Assembly: GCA_017989485.1 (NCBI GenBank)
Contig: JAGNPU010000144.1
Coordinates: 1 to 5,726 of the forward strand
Direction of reading: 5' to 3'
DNA: 5,726 bases
Source of the DNA: Neisseriaceae bacterium
GTDB taxonomy: Bacteria > Pseudomonadota > Gammaproteobacteria > Burkholderiales > Neisseriaceae
The notes below the pieces were generated by a model. It did not search any database. It was not told the DNA's origin and saw only the letters and a list, made by a program, of their open reading frames with translations. Below, piece by piece: positions 1 to 5,139 of the stretch. How positions within the stretch are numbered: the stretch's first letter is position 1; each line of letters begins with the position of its first letter. The translations under genes were made by a program, and so were the position numbers.

Positions 1-491
1 TCAGCAATCACCTTATTGCTCGCCCCCTTAGCCAAATAGTCTAGGATTTCACGTTCCCGCACCGTCAGCGTTTGAAACAACGGCTCATCCGTGTCGCCAA
101 CAAAGGCACGATATTCAGGCGCAAACACTTTTTGTCCCGCCATGACCTGCCGGACCGACTGCAGCAAATACTGGCCTTCAATCTGCTTGGGCAAAACCCC
201 GCTCACGCCTAAGGCCAACAGGGCCTTAAACGTGGCCTCATCCATCTGGGCACACACCACCAATACCGGCACCGCCATCAACCATGTCCAAGCTTCGGTC
301 AGCTCGGTCAGCGCCGCGTCCGAGGCGAAGCCCAGGTCCCACACCACCAAATCCAAACCCTGAGCCGGCCACGCCTGGCGTAAGTCATCGGCACGGGCAT
401 GGGCGGGATGCACGACGAGCGTCGGCAGGGTCAAAACGGCTTTCGCCCCTTGCCAAAACAAGGCGTCTTGCCCCACCCAGGCCACCTGCAT
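1..491 (-). CDS. NarL/FixJ-type response regulator (LuxR HTH), C-terminus cut by window edge
   Basis: Reading leftward from the ATG at 491, 163 codons are visible before the window ends; the family is usually about 210 residues. Residues 1-115 fit a receiver domain: the phospho-acceptor is probably D52 in VVWDLG and the conserved lysine K102 in GVLPKQ. Residues 141-163 begin a LuxR-type helix-turn-helix (LTVREREILDYLAKGASNK), typical of NarL/UhpA-class regulators; the rest of the DNA-binding domain is outside. The acidic pair that normally ends strand beta-1 is G7-Q8, and the Ser/Thr of beta-4 appears to be C80, so phosphorylation may be altered. The ATG was chosen because beta-1 starts at once, as in relatives; no good ribosome binding site precedes it, and an in-frame TTG lies 33 bases upstream. 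The gene starts 22 bases after moaC on the same strand and is probably co-transcribed. Its target genes are unknown; a role in nitrate or anaerobic control is inference from context. No partner kinase is visible. Confidence 0.88.
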   Translation of the reverse strand, partial: MQVAWVGQDALFWQGAKAVLTLPTLVVHPAHARADDLRQAWPAQGLDLVVWDLGFASDAALTELTEAWTWLMAVPVLVVCAQMDEATFKALLALGVSGVLPKQIEGQYLLQSVRQVMAGQKVFAPEYRAFVGDTDEPLFQTLTVREREILDYLAKGASNKVIA

Positions 492-513
492 GGTCTTATG
501 CTGGGCAAAACCC

Positions 514-990
514 TCAGGAGGCAATAAAGTCGCCACTCTTGCCCCCTCGCTTGGCCAATAGGCGGACGTTCACAATCTGCATGCCCTTGTCGATGGCCTT
601 AAGCATGTCATACACCGTCAACAGGCCGGTCATCACGCCGGTTAAGGCTTCCATCTCCACCCCGGTTTGGCCCGTGGTTTTGGCCGTCACGCTCAGGTGT
701 ACGGTATGGCTGTCGGCATCGGTCACAAAGTCGACGTCGACGTGGGTGAGGCTTAAGGGATGGCATAAGGGAATAAGCGTGCTGGTTTGTTTGGTGCCCT
801 GAATCGCGGCGATGCGGGCAATGCCCAACACGTCGCCTTTTTTATTGTTGCCAGCCAGCAAGGCCGTAAACGTCGCGGGCAACATGGTGATGGCACCGCT
901 GGCCGTGGCCACGCGCTCGGTGGGGGCTTTGGCCCCAACGTCAACCATATGGGCTTGGCCTTGGGCATTAAAATGGGTTAATTCAGACAT
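514..990 (-). CDS. moaC: Cyclic pyranopterin monophosphate synthase MoaC
   Basis: 158 residues, against 161 in E. coli. MoaC is a cytosolic enzyme that converts the MoaA product, 3',8-cyclo-7,8-dihydro-GTP, into cyclic pyranopterin monophosphate, the first stable intermediate of molybdenum-cofactor synthesis. The sequence follows the family end to end: the [15 protein letters not shown] opening, KKGDV with catalytic K51, IPLCHPL with H77, [15 protein letters not shown] with D128 and K131, and the [12 protein letters not shown] ending. These catalytic positions carry the same numbers as in E. coli. The ATG at 990 is chosen because the family begins MSxLTH; an in-frame GTG at 1032 would add 14 residues unlike the family, and neither start has a strong ribosome binding site. 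It runs divergently from moaD and is followed 22 bases later by the response regulator. No moaA is present in the window, so its partner must lie elsewhere. Confidence 0.97.
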   Translation of the reverse strand: MSELTHFNAQGQAHMVDVGAKAPTERVATASGAITMLPATFTALLAGNNKKGDVLGIARIAAIQGTKQTSTLIPLCHPLSLTHVDVDFVTDADSHTVHLSVTAKTTGQTGVEMEALTGVMTGLLTVYDMLKAIDKGMQIVNVRLLAKRGGKSGDFIAS

Positions 991-1022
991 GGGCAAACCA
1001 TTTACATTCTTGGAAAAAGCAA

Positions 1023-1051
1023 ACCTTACCACTGCCCGTGACTAATCTCAA
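1023..1051 (-). promoter_or_regulatory. Candidate moaC promoter
   Basis: On the minus strand TTGAGA (1051-1046, five of six matches to the -35 consensus) is followed by a 17-base spacer and TAAGGT (1028-1023, only three of six matches to the -10). It would start RNA near 1016, about 25 bases before the moaC ATG. The weak -10 makes this tentative. The -35 overlaps the FNR-like palindrome, so a protein bound there could block this promoter. Confidence 0.3.
1038..1051. promoter_or_regulatory. FNR/Anr-like palindrome between moaC and moaD
   Basis: GTGAC-TAAT-CTCAA matches the FNR consensus TTGAT-N4-ATCAA at 7 of 10 half-site positions, including TGA on the left and TCAA on the right. Its centre at 1044.5 is about 41 bases upstream of the start predicted from the TAAAAT box at 1073-1078, which is the class II activator position. 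Anaerobic FNR control of the moa operon is known in E. coli; that this site works is inference. Confidence 0.35.
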
Positions 1052-1072
1052 TCCAAGCCCGCATATAACTGG

Positions 1073-1078
1073 TAAAAT
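1073..1078 (+). promoter_or_regulatory. Candidate -10 box for the moaD-moaE-mobA-moeA operon
   Basis: TAAAAT matches the sigma-70 -10 at five of six positions and lies 38 bases before the moaD ATG. No good -35 hexamer stands at the right distance (1050-1055 reads AATCCA), as expected for an activator-dependent promoter. An alternative -10, TATAAC at 1064-1069, is possible. Confidence 0.4.
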
Positions 1079-1103
1079 AAGCCACACACCAACCCTGTTT
1101 TTA

Positions 1104-1108
1104 AAGGA
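1104..1108 (+). promoter_or_regulatory. Ribosome binding site of moaD
   Basis: AAGGA, 8 bases before the ATG at 1117. It supports that start and is the clearest Shine-Dalgarno motif at the head of a transcription unit in the window. Confidence 0.7.
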
Positions 1109-1116
1109 AAGCGCTC

Positions 1117-1365
1117 ATGATCACCCTTATTTATTTTGGCGTCCTCAAGCAACAGCTGGGCACGGCGCAAGAACAGCTGGCCTGGTCTGGTGGCAACAGC
1201 GACGAACTGCTGACGCGGCTACGCAGCCGCGGTGACGCCTGGGCCGAAGCCTTAGCGCCCGAGCGTATTTTCCGACTGGTGGTCAACCAGCAGATTACTC
1301 AGGGCACCATAGACATTCCCGTCGGCGCCGAAGTGGCCCTGTTGCCGCCCGTCACCGGAGGTTAA
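1117..1365 (+). CDS. moaD: Molybdopterin synthase small (sulfur-carrier) subunit MoaD
   Basis: 82 residues, against 81 in E. coli. MoaD is a ubiquitin-fold sulfur carrier. Its C-terminal glycine is activated by MoeB and converted to a thiocarboxylate, and the tail enters the MoaE active site to supply the dithiolene sulfurs of molybdopterin. The diagnostic features are the MITLIYFGVLKQQLG beta-strand opening, the VNQQ motif near residues 57-60, and the ending EVALLPPVTGG with G81-G82 at the exact C-terminus. It is the first gene of the plus-strand operon, with moaE beginning 2 bases after its stop. The last codons, GGA GGT, also provide the moaE ribosome binding site. No moeB is in the window. 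Confidence 0.96.
   Translation: MITLIYFGVLKQQLGTAQEQLAWSGGNSDELLTRLRSRGDAWAEALAPERIFRLVVNQQITQGTIDIPVGAEVALLPPVTGG
1357..1361 (+). promoter_or_regulatory. Ribosome binding site of moaE inside the moaD Gly-Gly codons
   Basis: GGAGG lies within the last two sense codons of moaD, 6 bases before the moaE ATG. The bases that encode the essential C-terminal Gly-Gly thus also give a strong Shine-Dalgarno site, suggesting coupled translation of the two synthase subunits. Confidence 0.75.
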
Positions 1366-1367
1366 GC

Positions 1368-1817
1368 ATGTCGATCAGCATCCAAACCGAAGACTTCAAC
1401 CTCGCCCATGAATACGATGCCCTCTGTCAGGGCACGCCGAACGTGGGCGCCGTCGTGACCTTTACCGGCAAAGTCCGCGGCCACGATCAGGCTGAACCGC
1501 TGAGCCATTTGTTTTTGGAACACTTTCCAGGCTTAACCGAACGGGAAATTGCCCGCATCGTGACCCAGGCCGAAGCGCGTTGGGCGCTGCAGGCCTGCCG
1601 CGTCATTCACCGCGTCGGCAATCTGTACACCGACGAGCAAATTGTGGCCGTGCTGGTTGCCGCCACCCACCGTAAAGAAGCATTTGCGGCCGCCGAATAC
1701 ATTATGGACTACCTCAAAACCGAGGCCCCTTTTTGGAAACAGGAACACTTACAAAACGGCACCAGCCTATGGGTTGCCGCCAAGGCCAGCGATGACGACG
1801 CCAAAACCCGCTGGTAA
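1368..1817 (+). CDS. moaE: Molybdopterin synthase catalytic subunit MoaE
   Basis: 149 residues, against 150 in E. coli. With MoaD it forms the heterotetrameric synthase that inserts two sulfurs into cyclic pyranopterin monophosphate to give molybdopterin. The family pattern is complete: GAVVTFTGKVRGH (27-39, with R37), LEHFPGMTE-like LEHFPGLTE (50-58), VIHRVGNL (79-86), ATHRKEAF (99-106), and the catalytic IMDYLKTEAPFWKQE, where K117 and K124 correspond to K119 and K126 of E. coli. The protein ends KTRW, like the KRW end of relatives. The start at 1368 has a strong GGAGG site; the last 26 bases overlap the start of mobA in another frame. Confidence 0.97.
   Translation: MSISIQTEDFNLAHEYDALCQGTPNVGAVVTFTGKVRGHDQAEPLSHLFLEHFPGLTEREIARIVTQAEARWALQACRVIHRVGNLYTDEQIVAVLVAATHRKEAFAAAEYIMDYLKTEAPFWKQEHLQNGTSLWVAAKASDDDAKTRW
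1782..1785 (+). promoter_or_regulatory. Ribosome binding site deciding the mobA start
   Basis: AAGG, 6 bases before the ATG at 1792, lies inside the moaE coding region. It favours 1792 over the earlier in-frame ATG at 1642, which would add 50 residues read from the wrong frame of moaE. Confidence 0.5.
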
Positions 1818-2409
1818 ACCCAATCCGGCCATCGGCGCGCTGATTTTGGCCGGGGGATTGGCCACCCGCATGCAGGGCGTCGACAAAGGCCTGGTGCCCT
1901 TTATGGGCCAACCCCTGGTCACCCACTTACTGCCCGTGCTGACCCCCTACTGCGACTGGCTTGGCATTAGCGCCAACCGCAACCAAGACACCTACCAAGC
2001 CTGGGCCCCCACCGTTTTTGCCGACGCGCCCGCCTATGCGGCACAAGGGCCTTTGGCCGGTCTGGCCTCGGCACCGGCCCACCTACCCGCACTGGATTGG
2101 CTGGTGGTCCTGCCCTGCGACACGCCCATGCTGCCGCCCGACCTCATCCCACGCTTTCTGGCGGCCGCCGACGCCCGGCCCCACGTCCTTGCCTGGTATG
2201 CCGATACCGATGACGGCCCCCAGCCCAGCATCATGCTGCTGCGCCCGCAGACGCTGGCCAGCCTGCCTGATTATTTGGCCCGAGGAGAACGCACCCTGCG
2301 GGGCTTCCTCGCCCAACATCAGGCCCAGGCCCTACACTTTCCCGAAACCGAGGCGTTTGCCAACGGCAACCGCCCACAAGATTTAGCGCGCATGGCTGCG
2401 CAGGAGTAA
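1792..2409 (+). CDS. mobA: Molybdenum cofactor guanylyltransferase MobA
   Basis: 205 residues, against 194 in E. coli. MobA transfers GMP from GTP to Mo-molybdopterin, yielding the MGD cofactor required by the DMSO-reductase family (nitrate, DMSO and TMAO reductases, formate dehydrogenases). The nucleotide-binding signature is LILAGGLATRMQGVDKGL (17-34), with G21, G22, R26, D31 and K32. SANRN (60-64) and QGPLAGL (85-91) follow; LPCDTPMLPP (107-116) carries the metal-binding D110; and a FANGNRPQDLARM end matches the FVNVNTPEELAR end of the E. coli enzyme. The frame stays open back to 1642, but that part is shadow of moaE, so the start is placed at 1792, overlapping moaE by 26 bases. The first 13 residues (PKPAGKPNP-rich) are a short extra leader with no family similarity that I recognise. 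moeA starts 2 bases after its stop. Confidence 0.95.
   Translation: MTTPKPAGKPNPAIGALILAGGLATRMQGVDKGLVPFMGQPLVTHLLPVLTPYCDWLGISANRNQDTYQAWAPTVFADAPAYAAQGPLAGLASAPAHLPALDWLVVLPCDTPMLPPDLIPRFLAAADARPHVLAWYADTDDGPQPSIMLLRPQTLASLPDYLARGERTLRGFLAQHQAQALHFPETEAFANGNRPQDLARMAAQE
2401..2406 (+). promoter_or_regulatory. Ribosome binding site of moeA
   Basis: CAGGAG ends 5 bases before the moeA ATG at 2412 and sits over the last two sense codons of mobA, consistent with coupled translation. Confidence 0.65.
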
Positions 2410-2411
2410 TC

Positions 2412-3611
2412 ATGATCGACTTTTACGACGCCCTCAACGAATTACAAACCATTCCCTATCAGGCCCCTGCCACCGAAACCCTGCCTTTGCGACAGGCCGC
2501 CAACCGCATTTTGGCCACCGACGTCCACGCCAAGTTTCCCAGCCCACTGTTTGACAACAGCGCCATGGATGGCTACGCCCTCTGCGCGCCCGCCAACGAA
2601 GCCGGCCCCTTTACCATTGTGGAACGCATCGCCGCCGGCGACAGCGCCGCCCACGTGCACCTAGCTGCCGGTGAAGCCGTGCGCATTTTCACCGGCGCCC
2701 CCGTGCCTAAGGGCACCACCGCCGTGGTGCCCCAAGAAGAAACCTTAGTCGACGGCAGCCTATTAAGCCTCACCGCCCCCGTCACGCCCGCGCAACACAT
2801 TCGCTTTGCCGCCGAAGAAACCCGCGTCGGCGATCTGCTGGTGCCGGCCGGCACCCCGTTAAGCACGGCCAACCTAGGCCTCATCGCCAGCCAGGGCTAT
2901 CCCGAGCTCACCGTTTTCAAACCCTTAAGCATTGTGGTTTTCTCCAGCGGCAACGAGGTGATCAACCCTGAACAGCCTTTAGGCGACGGCCAGATTTACG
3001 ACGCCAATCGTTTCCAACTGCTGGCCTGGCTCAGCGCCCTAGGCGCCCACGTCACCGACGGCGGCATTTTGCCCGACCAACAGCTGGCCACCGAAGCCGC
3101 CTTTACCGAGGCCGCCGCCAACCACGACATCATCGTCACCAGTGGCGGGGTGTCGGTGGGCGAAGAAGACCATTTAAAAAACGCCATCATGAAGGCCGGC
3201 ACGCTGATCGAGCACAAAGTCTTGATCAAGCCGGGCAAGCCGTTTTCTTGGGGCACGGTGGGGGCTGCCAAGGTGTTCATGTTGCCCGGCAATCCGGTGG
3301 CCACGTTCGCCACTTCACAGCTGTTGTTACAACCTGCACTCAAACGCTTAATGGGCATCCACCCACGTTTTTGGCAGTTGACTCAGGTATACGCCACGGC
3401 CGCATTTGACCAGCCCAAAAAAATCAAGCGTCGTGAATTTTTACGGGCCGTGCTGACCACCCAAGAGGGCCACAGCCGCATTAGCCTACTGCCCCATCAA
3501 GGCTCTGCCATGCTCAGCGCCTGCACTCAGGCCAACTGCCTGGTGGAGGTGCCGCCGCAAACGGCCGTGGTGGCCGGCGACGCCTTACGCGCCTACCTTT
3601 TACTTATTTAA
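2412..3611 (+). CDS. moeA: Molybdopterin molybdotransferase MoeA
   Basis: 399 residues, against 411 in E. coli. MoeA inserts molybdate into adenylylated molybdopterin, releasing AMP and active Mo-cofactor. Motifs occur in family order: FDNSAMDGYAL (47-57, D53), RIFTGAPVPKGTTAVV (91-106, T94), GDLLVPAGTPL (140-150), FSSGNEV (177-183, E182), LGDGQIYDANR (190-200), the D222 loop, TSGGVSVGEEDHLKNA (243-259), IKPGKPFSWG (273-282) and LPGNPVATFATSQLL (292-306). D53, T94, E182 and D222 align with E. coli D59, T100, E188 and D228. The position equivalent to E. coli D142 appears to be E136, a conservative change at a usually invariant acid. A C-terminal domain-IV region (about 320-399) containing HQGSAMLSA is intact. 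It is the last gene of the operon, followed by a strong hairpin. The adenylyltransferase partner (MogA or MoaB type) is not in the window. Confidence 0.97.
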   Translation: MIDFYDALNELQTIPYQAPATETLPLRQAANRILATDVHAKFPSPLFDNSAMDGYALCAPANEAGPFTIVERIAAGDSAAHVHLAAGEAVRIFTGAPVPKGTTAVVPQEETLVDGSLLSLTAPVTPAQHIRFAAEETRVGDLLVPAGTPLSTANLGLIASQGYPELTVFKPLSIVVFSSGNEVINPEQPLGDGQIYDANRFQLLAWLSALGAHVTDGGILPDQQLATEAAFTEAAANHDIIVTSGGVSVGEEDHLKNAIMKAGTLIEHKVLIKPGKPFSWGTVGAAKVFMLPGNPVATFATSQLLLQPALKRLMGIHPRFWQLTQVYATAAFDQPKKIKRREFLRAVLTTQEGHSRISLLPHQGSAMLSACTQANCLVEVPPQTAVVAGDALRAYLLLI

Positions 3612-3632
3612 CAATTTATAATCCCCATCAGC

Positions 3633-3667
3633 AAAAAAGGGCAAACACCAAATGTTTGCCCTTTTTT
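3633..3667 (+). terminator. Rho-independent terminator after moeA (probably bidirectional)
   Basis: A perfect 15-bp inverted repeat: AAAAAAGGGCAAACA (3633-3647), loop CCAAA, TGTTTGCCCTTTTTT (3653-3667). The GGGCAAACA core is followed by six T residues on the plus strand, and by six on the minus strand because of the matching A tract. It starts 21 bases after the moeA stop and isolates the operon from the next gene. Confidence 0.93.
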
Positions 3668-3696
3668 AACACACAACTCACTGTGACACATGAAAA

Positions 3697-3714
3697 TTAG
3701 CGTTTTATTGCTAA
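3697..3714. repeat. Short inverted repeat upstream of the kinase-like gene
   Basis: TTAGC (3697-3701) and GCTAA (3710-3714) form a 5-bp inverted repeat with an 8-base AT-rich spacer. It lies just upstream of the candidate promoter of the next gene. It could be an operator half-site pair or chance; I recognise no regulator for it. Confidence 0.25.
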
Positions 3715-3720
3715 CACGCT

Positions 3721-3747
3721 TTTACATTTTTTAACCGCACTTATTAT
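3721..3747 (+). promoter_or_regulatory. Candidate promoter of the kinase-like gene
   Basis: TTTACA (3721-3726, five of six to the -35) and TATTAT (3742-3747, five of six to the -10) lie in an AT-rich stretch, but the spacer is only 15 bases. A second -10-like box, TATGAT at 3758-3763, lacks a well-spaced -35. The rest of 3668-3800 shows no gene. Confidence 0.35.
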
Positions 3748-3800
3748 TTCAATCGGCTATGATCTTATGATGCTATTTATTCATACTTAAAGCGTAGATT

Positions 3801-4943
3801 ATGCCTCTTCACCACCAAAGCACGTTACTGCAATCTTTAGACGAATTGCAAGACACTTGGACACACACCGAGCCCACTCGGTTTGTGTACCACAACCATT
3901 TGTGTGCGTATGTGCCGAGCTTACTCAACGCCGAGCTAAAATATTATGTGGGCCAGTCTCGTTACAAAACCTATTTATGTTATCTCAAACATGTACAATT
4001 ACGGCTCACCGGCAAGCATTTAGACGACATCACCTTAAACCTGCCCAAAGACACGGTCTTATTCTATCGTGAGCGCCGCGAAGGCCTGATTGTGTGCTCC
4101 CGCCAGAATCAAAAAATCCTGAAGCTGTTCCCAAAAGAGCAGGGTCGCCCCTATCTGAAAAACCACCTCAAAACCCTGCATCGGCTCAATCTGTTCAGCA
4201 CGCCCCAGGCCACGCCTGACCTTCTGTCCTTAGGCTCAACCAGCACCGATGCGACCTATTTGATTACCTCGTTCACCAATCAGGTCATGCATGGCAACCG
4301 CTTTGCCAACCAGGACAAACGCATTTACCAAGACTTATTCAGCCACTTGGCCCCCTCTTTGGCCGAGATTTACCAAACCACGACCACGGGACAGCTGTCT
4401 TTGTCTGGCTATCTGCGCAAACAGCAGCTCTTGGCGACCCAACATCCGGCACACGTCAAGATTAACGCCTTAATTCGAGCGGCCATCAACGATGCAGCCT
4501 ATGACCCGAATATGCCCTTATTGACCTCGTTCATACACGGCGATGCGGACAGCCGTAACTTTGCCCGCAACGATCGGGGTTACGTCATCTTGGATTGGGA
4601 AATGCAAACTTATTCACTCTTGCACTTTGATCTGTTTGACTTATACACCCGCTATCGCAAACGCAAGGTGTTCTCAGAAGGCTTACGCCTGTTTTTTTAT
4701 CAATATGCCGCATGGCAAAACACCTACTTCCATATCGAGCCCCCCAGCCATGCCGCCTACATTTTTTATCTGGTCTATTTAATTGAGCGTATTTCTTTGG
4801 CTTACAGCCAGGATGGCTTGAACGTATTAGACCAATACCGCTCCTTAGAAGCCAAAATCTACCGCCGTCTGAAAGCAAAAGGCCTGATTCATGAGCTGCC
4901 TGTTGCGCGTCCCGTACACTATGGCGACTCAATAAATTCTTAA
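3801..4943 (+). CDS. Uncharacterised APH/choline-kinase-like phosphotransferase
   Basis: 380 residues. The C-terminal half carries the small-molecule-kinase signature of the aminoglycoside phosphotransferase/choline kinase superfamily: FIHGDADSRNF (244-254) gives catalytic D248 and metal-binding N253 of the HGDxxxxN motif, and VILDWE (262-267) supplies D265 as the second metal ligand. KILKLFP (105-111) may hold the ATP-binding lysine K108, and YLITSF (153-158) resembles the hinge. The first 95 residues, rich in Tyr and His (VYHNHLCAYVPS, LKYYVGQSRYKTYLCYLKHV), match nothing I recognise. No signal peptide or clear transmembrane segment is seen, so it is probably cytosolic. An in-frame TAG lies just upstream, making 3801 the earliest ATG, yet no convincing ribosome binding site precedes it. 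It stands alone between AT-rich flanks, and its codon use is less GC-rich than the mo genes. The substrate is unknown: choline, a sugar or lipopolysaccharide core, or an antibiotic are all possible. Confidence 0.85.
   Translation: MPLHHQSTLLQSLDELQDTWTHTEPTRFVYHNHLCAYVPSLLNAELKYYVGQSRYKTYLCYLKHVQLRLTGKHLDDITLNLPKDTVLFYRERREGLIVCSRQNQKILKLFPKEQGRPYLKNHLKTLHRLNLFSTPQATPDLLSLGSTSTDATYLITSFTNQVMHGNRFANQDKRIYQDLFSHLAPSLAEIYQTTTTGQLSLSGYLRKQQLLATQHPAHVKINALIRAAINDAAYDPNMPLLTSFIHGDADSRNFARNDRGYVILDWEMQTYSLLHFDLFDLYTRYRKRKVFSEGLRLFFYQYAAWQNTYFHIEPPSHAAYIFYLVYLIERISLAYSQDGLNVLDQYRSLEAKIYRRLKAKGLIHELPVARPVHYGDSINS
4864..4873 (+). other. Exact match to the Neisseria DNA uptake sequence 10-base core
   Basis: GCCGTCTGAA occurs once, inside the kinase-like gene where it encodes part of YRRLKAKG. 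The flanking bases do not match the extended 12-mer (AT-GCCGTCTGAA), and no second copy or inverted pair is seen. In Neisseria this sequence drives DNA uptake; here it may well be chance. Confidence 0.2.
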
Positions 4944-4981
4944 AAAACATTACCGTCATTTAATTAAAATACATATAAGGT

Positions 4982-4998
4982 GGGCCTTTTAGCCCTTT
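4982..4998 (+). terminator. Weak hairpin downstream of the kinase-like gene
   Basis: GGGC (4982-4985), a 6-base loop, GCCC (4992-4995), then TTT and an A-rich run. The stem is only 4 bp and the T tract short, so it is a poor terminator, though it is the only hairpin seen between the two genes. The rest of 4944-5139 is AT-rich and non-coding as far as I can see. Confidence 0.3.
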
Positions 4999-5057
4999 AA
5001 AAACACTAAAAACCTTTTACCAACAACACACCAACTCGCTTAAATCACACACTTTAA

Positions 5058-5087
5058 ATGACATAAGCCCCCACGCCTGCCTATAAA
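5058..5087 (+). promoter_or_regulatory. Candidate promoter of the efflux adaptor gene
   Basis: ATGACA (5058-5063, five of six to the -35), an 18-base spacer and TATAAA (5082-5087, five of six to the -10). RNA would start near 5094, giving a leader of about 46 bases before the ATG at 5140. A nearby TAAAAT (5092-5097) is an alternative -10 without a good -35. Confidence 0.45.
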
Positions 5088-5139
5088 GCAGTAAAATCTA
5101 ACTTTCTCGTCACCATTGGCCTCGGCCCGCTTACCCTAT

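Noticed and set aside
284..802. 172-codon open frame on the plus strand
   Set aside because: It lies antisense to the response regulator and moaC, is Pro/Arg-rich at its start and has no family features; moaC on the other strand is certain.
991..1032. Upstream GTG start for moaC adding 14 residues
   Set aside because: The extension is unlike MoaC N-termini; the family begins at the MSELTH methionine at 990.
1027..1033. TACCACT, a match to the NarL heptamer TACYNMT
   Set aside because: A 7-base degenerate motif is expected by chance about once in every few such intervals, and no properly spaced inverted partner heptamer is present.
1642..1791. N-terminal 50-residue extension of MobA from the ATG at 1642
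   Set aside because: The residues are a shifted-frame reading of moaE with no MobA similarity, and the ATG at 1792 has a better ribosome binding site and places the LAGG motif near the N-terminus as in the family.
4585..4959. 124-codon open frame on the minus strand
   Set aside because: It is antisense to the C-terminal half of the kinase-like gene, including its HGD/DWE-adjacent region, and has no recognisable features.
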